Assembly: GCF_014284475.1 (NCBI RefSeq)
Contig: NZ_WJBC01000009.1
Coordinates: forward strand, 1-64,000
Source: Acetobacterium fimetarium
Lineage (GTDB): Bacteria > Bacillota > Clostridia > Eubacteriales > Eubacteriaceae
Length of the DNA stretch: 64,000 bases
Direction: 5' to 3'
The first letter of the stretch is position 1, and the number at the start of each line of letters is the position of its first letter. The translations under genes were made by a program, and so were the position numbers. The notes beneath the pieces are model-generated. The model did no database searches, was not told where the DNA came from, and saw only the letters and a list, made by a program, of their open reading frames with translations. Positions 33,839-42,045 of the stretch are shown here, piece by piece.

Positions 33839-34420
33839 TTGGACGAAACGAGTCAGAAAATCATTGATGTCACGATGGCTCTTGTCAGAGACAAAGGCTA
33901 TGTTGCAACAACTACGAAAGATATAGCAAAGGATGCCCAGATTAATGAATGCACAATTTTCCGGAAATTCAAAGGAAAAAAGGATATCGTGTTAAGCGGC
34001 ATGAAGCAGCAAGAATGGCGGGCAAACATAACCCCCGATGTTTTTAAGAATGTGAAATGGAATTTGCAGGAGGATCTGGAAATGTTTATGAACAATTATC
34101 TAGATCGGGTAAACGCGGATTTTGTGAATCTTTCGATCGGACTGCGGGCACCCCAGATATACGATGAGACAGCCGCTTTGATAATGAAAATCCCAGAGAT
34201 ATTTATTCAATATTTAACGACATATTTTGAGAAAATGCATGATAAAGGCAAACTGGCGGAAATGGATTTTCACAGTCTGGCAATCACTATTTTTTCTTCA
34301 ACATTTGGATACACTTTTTTAAAAGCTTCCTTTGAAGATAAACTGATTGATGTCAAGCAGAAAGACTATGTTGAACAAAGTGTAAAAATGTTTATAAACG
34401 GCATTCAAAAAAACAGTTGA
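33839..34420 (+). CDS. TetR/AcrR-family repressor controlling acetolactate synthase
   Basis: The start is a TTG preceded by GGAGGTGTCGCA; an in-frame upstream ATG would lie inside the operator. The 193-residue protein has a TetR helix-turn-helix near 20-45 (TTTKDIAKDAQINECTIFRK) and a helical ligand domain. A matching palindrome stands before this gene and before the next one, so it probably represses both. The ligand is unknown. Confidence 0.88.
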   Translation: MDETSQKIIDVTMALVRDKGYVATTTKDIAKDAQINECTIFRKFKGKKDIVLSGMKQQEWRANITPDVFKNVKWNLQEDLEMFMNNYLDRVNADFVNLSIGLRAPQIYDETAALIMKIPEIFIQYLTTYFEKMHDKGKLAEMDFHSLAITIFSSTFGYTFLKASFEDKLIDVKQKDYVEQSVKMFINGIQKNS

Positions 34421-34469
34421 GTCTCATGGCACTATTCGTTTGTAATAGTGCCAAAAAAATAGTTTAGAA

Positions 34470-34485
34470 GCAAGCAAGCACTTGC
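34470..34485 (+). promoter_or_regulatory. TetR operator before the acetolactate synthase gene
   Basis: GCAAGC-AAGC-ACTTGC shares half-sites and spacing with 33809-33824. It lies 25 bases before the synthase start. Confidence 0.7.
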
Positions 34486-34510
34486 ATGCAATGATTGGAG
34501 GATTAAGGTG

Positions 34511-36229
34511 ATGGAAATAACAGGCGCTGCCTTATTTGTAGAAGCATTGAAAAAAGAAAAAGTCGAAATTCTGTTTGGTTACCCTGGGGGACAGGCAATA
34601 GATCTTTTCGATGCCTTATATGACCAGCGTGATATTGGGGTAATTCTACCGAGACATGAGCAGGGGTTGGTTCATGCTGCCGATGGCTATGCGCGTTCAA
34701 CAGGCAAGGTGGGCGTTTGTCTTGTAACAAGCGGTCCTGGTGCTACGAATCTGGTAACGGGAATTGCAACGGCAGACTACGACAGCGTTCCTCTTGTCTG
34801 TTTTACAGGTCAAGTGCCAACCCACCTGATTGGAAATGATGCTTTTCAGGAAGTGGATATTGTGGGGATAACCAGCAGTATCTGCAAATATGCCGTGACG
34901 GTACGAAAAAGAGAAGATCTGGGAAATATCATCAAGAAAGCTTTTTTCATTGCAAAGACAGGAAAACCTGGTGTTGTGGTTGTTGATGTTCCAAAAGACA
35001 TACAGCGTGCCTACGGCAGTAGTGAATACCCGGAGACGATCGACATTGTAAGCTATAAACCAGATAACGATGTCGATCCTGAGCAGATCAAAATGACAAT
35101 GACGGCATTGCATCAGGCAAAAAAACCTTTGTTTCTAATCGGCGGCGGAGTGAATATCGCCCATGCCAATAAAGAAATGCAGGAATTGGCAGAACGGACA
35201 GGAGTTCCGGTAATTACCACCATAATGGGAAAAGGCGCGATACCAACGACTCATCCTTTGTATGTGGGAAATTTGGGTATACATGGCTGTTTTGCAGCCA
35301 ATACCGCAATCAGTGAGTGCGATCTTCTTTTTTCCATCGGAACACGATTCAATGATCGCATCACAGGAAAAATCAGTGAATTCGCTAAATATGCGACAAT
35401 TATCCATATTGATATTGACCCAGCTTCAATTTCCAAAAACATCAGAGTTGATATTCCGATTGTAGCTGACGCAAAAATGGCGATAAAAGAAATGCTAAAA
35501 AATGCAGTACTTCTGGAAATTCCCAAATGGACTGAAGCAATAACAAATTGGATCCGGAACTATCCGCTGAAGAGGGATCAGAAGGGGTTGACACCGCAGT
35601 TTATTATTGATGAAATAAACCGGACTTTTACTAATTCAATCGTTGTTACCGACGTGGGTCAGAATCAACTCTGGACAACTCAATATTTGGAATTGGATGA
35701 AAACAGGCAGATGCTGACTTCTGGAGGATTGGGAACCATGGGTTATGGCATACCGGCAGGATTGGGTGCTAAAATGGGTAATCCAGATAAAGATGTACTT
35801 GTCATTTCAGGTGATGGCGGGGCTCAAATGAACATACAGGAAATGGCAACCGCAGTGGTCTATGAAGTTCCCTTGATCATCATAATTTTGAATAATGGCT
35901 ATCTGGGAAATGTCCGTCAGTGGCAGGAAATGTTTTATAATAAACGGTATTCCAGCACCTGTTTGCTTTATCGAAAGAGCTGTGGAGGCGCTTGCGGCGA
36001 TCCGGACAGAACCTGCCCGGAATATACCCCAGATTTTGTTATGCTGGCCGAAAGCTACGGTGCAAAGGGGATTCGTGTTAAACAGGCCGAGGATATTGCG
36101 AGCGCTTTTTATCGTGCCAAAAATAATGTGTCCGGACCGATAATCATTGAGTTTATCATTGATCGCGAAGAAAATGTACTGCCAATTGTACCATCGGGCA
36201 ATGCTATCAGCGAGATGATCATGAAATAA
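34511..36229 (+). CDS. ilvB: Acetolactate synthase-type thiamine diphosphate enzyme (large subunit)
   Basis: The 572-residue protein has FGYPGGQAIDLFDAL, the activating Glu in LPRHEQG near 48, and the thiamine-diphosphate motif GDGGAQMNIQEMATA near 437. It closely follows the IlvB/ALS layout, making acetolactate from pyruvate for branched-chain amino acids. Two things are odd. No regulatory small subunit gene (ilvN/ilvH) is adjacent. The usually short loop after MFYNKRYS carries a Cys-rich stretch (CLLYRKSCGGACGDPDRTC). A GTG one codon upstream is an alternative start. Control by the neighbouring TetR is likely. A related ThDP enzyme activity is possible. Confidence 0.85.
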   Translation: MEITGAALFVEALKKEKVEILFGYPGGQAIDLFDALYDQRDIGVILPRHEQGLVHAADGYARSTGKVGVCLVTSGPGATNLVTGIATADYDSVPLVCFTGQVPTHLIGNDAFQEVDIVGITSSICKYAVTVRKREDLGNIIKKAFFIAKTGKPGVVVVDVPKDIQRAYGSSEYPETIDIVSYKPDNDVDPEQIKMTMTALHQAKKPLFLIGGGVNIAHANKEMQELAERTGVPVITTIMGKGAIPTTHPLYVGNLGIHGCFAANTAISECDLLFSIGTRFNDRITGKISEFAKYATIIHIDIDPASISKNIRVDIPIVADAKMAIKEMLKNAVLLEIPKWTEAITNWIRNYPLKRDQKGLTPQFIIDEINRTFTNSIVVTDVGQNQLWTTQYLELDENRQMLTSGGLGTMGYGIPAGLGAKMGNPDKDVLVISGDGGAQMNIQEMATAVVYEVPLIIIILNNGYLGNVRQWQEMFYNKRYSSTCLLYRKSCGGACGDPDRTCPEYTPDFVMLAESYGAKGIRVKQAEDIASAFYRAKNNVSGPIIIEFIIDREENVLPIVPSGNAISEMIMK

Positions 36230-36250
36230 AAAACGACTCCGTAAATAATA

Positions 36251-36293
36251 AAGGCAAAAATCAGGATGAAAATGCCTGTTTTTTGCCTTTTTC
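36251..36293 (+). terminator. Terminator of the acetolactate synthase gene
   Basis: AAGGCAAAAATCAGG pairs with CCTGTTTTTTGCCTT and is followed by TTTC. Confidence 0.75.
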
Positions 36294-36334
36294 TAGGTAT
36301 GAGTGAGTTGAGATCGCTAATACATTAGATAATA

Positions 36335-36382
36335 CCGGAGGGCGACTATTTAATAAATAGTCGCCCTCTGGTTATGTTTTTT
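36335..36382. terminator. Terminator of the chemoreceptor gene (bidirectional)
   Basis: CCGGAGGGCGACTATTTA pairs with TAAATAGTCGCCCTCTGG almost perfectly; T-rich sequence follows on the plus side, and AT-rich sequence on the minus side serves the convergent chemoreceptor. Confidence 0.7.
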
Positions 36383-36400
36383 GTTTACATCATCACATCT

Positions 36401-39400
36401 TTAATATTTATCAAAATCGATGGTTATTTCTTCGGAGTCGATATTGCTCTCGGAAGCAGGTCGTGGAGGTTCTTTTGTCGGTGTCGTGTTCGGATGCTGC
36501 TCAATTGATTTGGCAGTGGATTTTGAGCTCTTTTTAGATCTAATTTTGAAGGTGCCAACCATTTGTTTGAGCAGTTCGGCTTGACCAGAGAGTTCTTCAC
36601 TGGCCGCAGCGCTTTGTTCAGCAGTGGCGGAGTTCTGTTGAACGACCTGAGCCACTTGTTCCACGCCGGTATCGATTTGGGCGATTCCAGAGGCCTGCTC
36701 GTTCGATGCAATAGCAATATTCCCAACGAGAGTGGTGACCTTCTCGATGCCTTCTACTATATCATCCAGAGCGGCAGCGGTATCATTCGCAATTTTAGTA
36801 CCTTCCTGAACTTTATCGATGGAACCTTCAATCAAGCTGGTGGTTTCCTTGGCGGCGTCAGCACTTCGTGCGGCCAGGCTTCTTACTTCTTCGGCAACGA
36901 CGGCAAAACCTTTGCCATGCTGGCCGGCCCGGGCAGCCTCGACGGCGGCATTAAGGGCTAGAATGTTGGTCTGGAAAGCAATGTCATCAATGACCTTGAT
37001 TATTTTTGAAATGTCTTCAGAAGACTGGTTAATAGCGACCATCGAACTCTGCATCGATGACATTTCGGCATTGCCTTTGGCAGCATTGACCTTGACTGTG
37101 TCAGCTAATTCCCTGGCCTTATTAGCGTCAACCGCATTTTTCTTAGTCTGATCAGCGATTTCTGCAATCGAGGCGGTTAATTCCTGAACGGAGCTGGCCT
37201 GTTCTGTGGAACCCTGAGCCAGCGACTGACTTCCGGCAGATACCTGACCAGAGCCGGAGGCTACCTGTTCAGAGGCGGTATTAATTTCTCCCATGATGTC
37301 GTTCAGAGAATCAATGATCACATTGATGGCATTGGAGATCGTTACAAAATCCCCTTTGAATGCCGTGGCATGGTCAATATCCAGGTTCCCTTGAGATAAT
37401 TGGCCGATTTTTTCGGTGATTTCACTGACAATCGCATCCAAAAGCATGGCGGTCGAATTGACGGTTTCTGTCAATATTTCAACATCACCTTTATAATTAT
37501 CGGTAATACGGGCCTGAAGGTTGCCATTGGAAATGGCATCCATGACGGACATGATTTCCTGGATTGGTTTGTTGATTTCATCCAGAATGGCATTCATGCC
37601 GCCAACCAGTTCTTCCCAGGCACCTTGGAACTTACTGGTGTCTGCCCGCGTCTGGAGGTTGCCATCGATAACTGCGTTGGTAATCATGGTAGCACCGTCG
37701 ATCATTTCTCCAATTGAGTCTTTGACGGTGACTAAACTATTGCTGATTTCATTGAATTGGGCACTGACTTCAGAGGTATATTCATCAGCTTCGCTGATGT
37801 TCATATCAAAGTCCATATTTCCTTCAGACAGACGGATGAGATTACCGGCCAAGCGGCTAATTTCGGTTTTGGTGTAATCACTGACGCGCATGATGGCGGT
37901 TAAATCGGTGACGATTTCCACGAAACCAGTGTTTTCACCGTTTTTATTCTTGAGATAGGCGGTATCCTGTTTTTTGCTTCGACCAGCCCATTCAAAATAA
38001 CTCTCAGATATACCCTGATCGACCAGTTGCCGGATTCCGCAGTTATCAGTCTGACAGATGCTGGCTCCGGCATTGTAGCAGTCCATACCACAGGCAGAAC
38101 GGCGGTCTTTTATAACGCCACTAGTTACCAGGAAATTTTCAAAGGCCCGGTTCATAAAGGTCCATTTCATGTTATTATCGGTAACATGGATCGGGAAAGG
38201 AATATTATCAATAATCGATTCATACCAGAACATATTATCCACAACAGTATCGAGCGTCTGGTTAACACCGGCAATAACTTTTGAATAATCTCCAGCGTGT
38301 CGGTCTTCTTCAGCACGTTTTGTAAAATCTCCGTGAATGGCTGAATCTGACAGCATGATGGTATCGGATACCAGATTGCCGATGGCATTTTTGATGGCGG
38401 TCATGCTAACGCCCAAAACATCATCTTCAGATTTGGGTTGGATAGCGATATCGAGATTGCCCTCTGCCATAAAACGTGCTGCTTCGGACTGATCCTTGAT
38501 GTTTTCAGCCATATTCACAAATGAAATGGTAAGATCTCCAATTTCGTCCTGGCTAGCGTGATCAGCCATGGCATAGTCGATATCGATGTTTCCAACAGCA
38601 AGACGATCAGCCGCTTCAGCCAGTTTCTTGATCGGTTTGATGAATTGCTGGGTGGAAAAGACGATGAGTCCGACAATCACCACAAGTCCCAAGCCGAAGA
38701 TGACAAGCATCATAACTTGAATGCCGACAAACTGCTGGTTGAATTCCTTCATCGGCAGTCCGGTGGCCAAAACCCATCCGGTATCACCAACTTTTGCGAC
38801 ATAACCCTGGCTTTTTGTTTTACCGGTTGTGTAAGTCAGGGAACCGGCGGTTTTATCGGTCAGGGCAGTGATGATGTTCGTCGACATATCAGTATCACTC
38901 AATGGTTTATTGATAAAATCACCATTGGGATGATCAAAAACCGTGCCTTTATCGGTTGCGATCACGAAAAACCCGGTATCGCCAATTTTATTTTCGGCAA
39001 CGATCTGTTTGATATGATCAATGGAAACATCGATGCAGGTAGCACCAATCATATCCTGAGTGCCCGGCCGAAACACCGGAGCTACCACGCTGACAATCAT
39101 CTTTTTGGTGACCGTGTCTTCGTAGGGTTCGGTAATAAACACGGCTTTTTTCAGTTGGAGATCCTTGTACCAGCTGCGTGAAGTGATGTCATAGGCGGCA
39201 TCGGAAGTAAAACCGTCGGACTGGGTAAACTGACTGGAATCGAAATCGCCGATCCAGGCGACGACAATATTATCGGGATCGGTGGCTTTTACGTTATCTA
39301 AAGCCTGTTTAACCTCCGGGTAGGAAGCAGACGACGTGATGGGAACCCCCGGTGTCACTTCTTCAAAAATTTTCCGGGTTTCCGGATTGGTGGACATTTG

Positions 39401-39607
39401 TTGAGCTACCTCAATGTAGCCGTTCAGGTAGCCTTCTACCTCATTTGATACAGCCTGGGAACGTGCTGATAGTTCATTGATGGTAATGTTGGTGATGGCC
39501 TGGTTCACAACATACAGTGAGATGCATGCGACGATTGCAAAAATGATTGCAACCGGTAATCCGAAAGTGAGCAGCATACGTAAGAGTAGCCCTTTTTTCT
39601 TGTTCAT
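36401..39607 (-). CDS. Methyl-accepting chemotaxis protein with dCache, HAMP and Cys-rich PAS domains
   Basis: The 1068-residue receptor has a first membrane helix (about 10-32), an extracellular dCache-like ligand domain (about 40-285), a second helix (about 293-318) and HAMP segments. A PAS domain (about 460-570) carries ACGMDCYNAGASICQTDNCG, four Cys that may hold a metal or cofactor. Several HAMP-like repeats follow, then the MCP signalling hairpin with NILALNAAVEAARAGQHGKG near 880. It likely signals to a CheA elsewhere. AAGGAGAAAGGC precedes the ATG. It is much longer than typical receptors (550-650). Confidence 0.9.
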   Translation of the reverse strand: MNKKKGLLLRMLLTFGLPVAIIFAIVACISLYVVNQAITNITINELSARSQAVSNEVEGYLNGYIEVAQQMSTNPETRKIFEEVTPGVPITSSASYPEVKQALDNVKATDPDNIVVAWIGDFDSSQFTQSDGFTSDAAYDITSRSWYKDLQLKKAVFITEPYEDTVTKKMIVSVVAPVFRPGTQDMIGATCIDVSIDHIKQIVAENKIGDTGFFVIATDKGTVFDHPNGDFINKPLSDTDMSTNIITALTDKTAGSLTYTTGKTKSQGYVAKVGDTGWVLATGLPMKEFNQQFVGIQVMMLVIFGLGLVVIVGLIVFSTQQFIKPIKKLAEAADRLAVGNIDIDYAMADHASQDEIGDLTISFVNMAENIKDQSEAARFMAEGNLDIAIQPKSEDDVLGVSMTAIKNAIGNLVSDTIMLSDSAIHGDFTKRAEEDRHAGDYSKVIAGVNQTLDTVVDNMFWYESIIDNIPFPIHVTDNNMKWTFMNRAFENFLVTSGVIKDRRSACGMDCYNAGASICQTDNCGIRQLVDQGISESYFEWAGRSKKQDTAYLKNKNGENTGFVEIVTDLTAIMRVSDYTKTEISRLAGNLIRLSEGNMDFDMNISEADEYTSEVSAQFNEISNSLVTVKDSIGEMIDGATMITNAVIDGNLQTRADTSKFQGAWEELVGGMNAILDEINKPIQEIMSVMDAISNGNLQARITDNYKGDVEILTETVNSTAMLLDAIVSEITEKIGQLSQGNLDIDHATAFKGDFVTISNAINVIIDSLNDIMGEINTASEQVASGSGQVSAGSQSLAQGSTEQASSVQELTASIAEIADQTKKNAVDANKARELADTVKVNAAKGNAEMSSMQSSMVAINQSSEDISKIIKVIDDIAFQTNILALNAAVEAARAGQHGKGFAVVAEEVRSLAARSADAAKETTSLIEGSIDKVQEGTKIANDTAAALDDIVEGIEKVTTLVGNIAIASNEQASGIAQIDTGVEQVAQVVQQNSATAEQSAAASEELSGQAELLKQMVGTFKIRSKKSSKSTAKSIEQHPNTTPTKEPPRPASESNIDSEEITIDFDKY

Positions 39608-39893
39608 TGCCTTTCTCCTTTTTAGTCATTTTTGTCATTTGCAAAACTTGTGAAGCGCGAATGTCAATTGCTTTGTGATCGGTTTATGAACAATTTTTGA
39701 AACAGCTGGCGACTGTGCACAATTAAATTGAAAATTGTTCGATGGAAACCGGTTGCGAAGCGCATGGCATTTCAACAATCAATTACATGTCTTATAATGT
39801 AATATCGGCAGCTTTTGATAAAACTTAATCGTTTTTGTTCAATTTAATAACAATGCAATTTCCAAAACAAATCGCGATTTTTTAAAATAACGC

Positions 39894-39945
39894 TTGACAT
39901 TGGCAACAGGTTTATATATTATAACAGTATCGACCGATGGTCGAT
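39894..39945 (+). promoter_or_regulatory. Promoter and operator of the tetR gene at 39961
   Basis: TTGACA (39894-39899) and TATTAT (39917-39922) are 17 bases apart. The palindrome ATCGACC-GAT-GGTCGAT (39929-39945) covers the transcription start. A near-copy ACCGACCGACGGTCGAT lies at 40634-40650 before the MFS gene. The rest of 39608-39893 is AT-rich and shows no gene. Confidence 0.82.
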
Positions 39946-39960
39946 AGAGCGGGGTGAAAT

Positions 39961-40593
39961 ATGAAAACTGTCAAGGAAGGTGAAATACGAAGACGCGAGA
40001 TTCTGGATGTTGCGCAGGAATTATTCATCACAAAAGGCTATGACCAGACTTCCGTGAATGATATCCTCAAGATAGTGGATATCGCCAAAGGCACCTTTTA
40101 TTATTATTTTGCTTCAAAAGAAGAAGTACTGGAGGCAATCATTCTTGATATTGTCGAAGAAGGTGCGAGGAGGGCAGAAAGGATCGTCAAAGATCAATCC
40201 ATTCCTTTGCTGAATCGCATTATGATGGCGATCATGGCGCAGGCGCCGGAGTTTGAGGGATCGGATGAGATAAAGGAAGAATTGCATAAAGTTGAGAATG
40301 CCAAGCTGGAACGGCTTTATTTAAAAACGATGCTAAAGCGGATGACGCCGGTTTTACAGGAACCGGTGCGGGAATGCTTGGAACAGGGAATTGTGCATAC
40401 GGAGTATCCAACCGAATGCATTGAAACGATTCTGCTGTTGGGGCATATGATGTTTGACTGCGATACGTTTGAATGGAAGATGGAAGCGTATCCCGAAAAG
40501 ATCCAGGCTTTTTTATGCCATGCCGAGCGAATGCTGGGAACAAAAGAGGGAGAACTGAGTGGCTTTTTACAGATGTTCGGACAAATGCCGTAA
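39961..40593 (+). CDS. TetR/AcrR-family repressor
   Basis: The 210-residue protein has the TetR helix-turn-helix (TSVNDILKIVDIAKGTFYYY, about 31-50) and a helical ligand domain. It heads a cluster with an MFS exporter, an FtsX permease and an ABC ATPase, with its operator both before itself and before the MFS gene, so it probably represses the whole cluster until an unknown compound is present. Confidence 0.9.
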   Translation: MKTVKEGEIRRREILDVAQELFITKGYDQTSVNDILKIVDIAKGTFYYYFASKEEVLEAIILDIVEEGARRAERIVKDQSIPLLNRIMMAIMAQAPEFEGSDEIKEELHKVENAKLERLYLKTMLKRMTPVLQEPVRECLEQGIVHTEYPTECIETILLLGHMMFDCDTFEWKMEAYPEKIQAFLCHAERMLGTKEGELSGFLQMFGQMP

Positions 40594-40633
40594 AACGGCT
40601 GGACATCTGTAAATCCATTTTTTTTACGCCGGA

Positions 40634-40650
40634 ACCGACCGACGGTCGAT
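40634..40650 (+). promoter_or_regulatory. Second TetR operator, before the MFS exporter gene
   Basis: ACCGACCGACGGTCGAT differs from the first operator at two positions. It lies 40 bases before the MFS start. Confidence 0.7.
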
Positions 40651-40689
40651 GCTGATGAAAAAATACGATTGGTTATAAGGAGGTTCACA

Positions 40690-42045
40690 ATGAATCAACA
40701 AAAAGAAATACAAAAAATGCAAACAAAAAAAACGGAAACGGGCATGAAAAAGTTCATGATACTGGTTGCCGGGGCGTTCATATCCAGTATCGGCAGCGGA
40801 TTGACGGACTTTGGTCTGGCCATCTATGTCCTGGCGATGACAGGCTCGGTTGCAGCAACCGGTGTTTTTAGCATCTGCGCTTTCCTGCCAGCTATTTTGC
40901 TCGCTCCGGTGGGAGGCGTTCTGGCGGATCGTTATGATCGAAGGCTGATGATGATTCTCGGGGAATTGTTATCCGGCCTGGGATTGCTGATCTGCCTGTT
41001 CTCGGTGATCAGCAGCAGTCCTTCCATCGTGGTCATTTGCATTGGCGTCGGGGTCAGCTCAATTTTTACGTCGTTATCGGAACCGGCCTTTAAAGCAACC
41101 GTCACGGATCTATTGTCGGAAGAAGATTTTGCCAGAGCGGGTGGAATGGTGCAGATTGCAAACAGTGCCAAGCTTATCATATCCCCAGCCCTCGCCGGAC
41201 TGCTGCTGCAGGTTACGACCGTCAGCACGCTGATCATCATTGATATCCTCACTTTCTTTACAACAGTTGTGGTGATCGCTGCGGTTAAAAAAGGCATGGC
41301 GAGCAAACACAGCGGTAATGCTTCATTAAGTATTGGTGTTGAAATGAAGGCAGGAATTGCCGCCATACGCGGGAAGAGTGGCATTATGACAATGATTGTG
41401 ATCATGACCATGTCAGTATTCTGCCTTGGTTTCGTACAAATTTTGAGTAAACCCCTTGTGCTGGCTCTGGCAGGGGAAACCGAGCTGGGCATTCTGACCA
41501 CGATCATTGCACTGGGCATGATGGTCGGCAGCATCGTCATCAGCTGCCTGAAGCATACAAAATCTTATGGACGGATGCTTTCGATCGGATTATTCGGCTG
41601 CGGAATCTTTTTTGCCCTGATTGGCGTCAGTGAAAATCTGCTTTTAATAACGGCATTTGGATTCATGATGTTTGTCTTCATGCCGGCAGTCCAGATCGGG
41701 GCGGAAGTTCTGATCCGCCGAAATCTTGCCAATGAAGTACAGGGGCGGGCGTTTGGGCTGATTGGACTGATTACTCAGATGGGTTACATCGCGGCTTTTA
41801 TTGCATCGGGAATCCTTTCGGATTATGTGTTTGAGCCGTTTATGAAGGGTAACAGTATGCTTGCCATAAAAATCGGTACCGTAATCGGCGCCGGTGCAGG
41901 GAGAGGAAATGCACTGCTGATCGTGATCACCGGGTTGGTATTGGCCGGGGTTGGTATTGCTGTTTCCCGATTGAAGAGTGTAAAATCGTTGGAAGAGGAG
42001 AATGGATATGAAGCTGCTGCTGAATCTTGTCCGGAAGGATTTTAA
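40690..42045 (+). CDS. Major facilitator superfamily exporter
   Basis: The 451-residue protein has about twelve hydrophobic segments and the MFS loop GGVLADRYDRRLMMILGE near 75-92. It resembles the MFS_3 (enterobactin exporter/macrolide efflux MefA-like) group. AAGGAGGTTCAC precedes the ATG. It overlaps the following permease gene by about 40 bases, so both are translated from one transcript under the TetR at 39961. The substrate is unknown. Confidence 0.87.
   Translation: MNQQKEIQKMQTKKTETGMKKFMILVAGAFISSIGSGLTDFGLAIYVLAMTGSVAATGVFSICAFLPAILLAPVGGVLADRYDRRLMMILGELLSGLGLLICLFSVISSSPSIVVICIGVGVSSIFTSLSEPAFKATVTDLLSEEDFARAGGMVQIANSAKLIISPALAGLLLQVTTVSTLIIIDILTFFTTVVVIAAVKKGMASKHSGNASLSIGVEMKAGIAAIRGKSGIMTMIVIMTMSVFCLGFVQILSKPLVLALAGETELGILTTIIALGMMVGSIVISCLKHTKSYGRMLSIGLFGCGIFFALIGVSENLLLITAFGFMMFVFMPAVQIGAEVLIRRNLANEVQGRAFGLIGLITQMGYIAAFIASGILSDYVFEPFMKGNSMLAIKIGTVIGAGAGRGNALLIVITGLVLAGVGIAVSRLKSVKSLEEENGYEAAAESCPEGF

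Noticed and set aside
34511-36229. Glyoxylate carboligase or oxalyl-CoA decarboxylase instead of acetolactate synthase
   Set aside because: It keeps the activating Glu and the overall ALS motif order, so ALS is the best family call, though the Cys-rich loop leaves the substrate open.
38558-39181. Long plus-strand frame of 207 codons opposite the chemoreceptor
   Set aside because: It lies wholly antisense to a clear dCache/MCP coding region, has no ribosome site, and its composition is the mirror of that gene.
40932-41540. Minus-strand frame of 202 codons inside the MFS gene
   Set aside because: It is antisense to a well-supported membrane protein. Hydrophobic genes often give such open complements.
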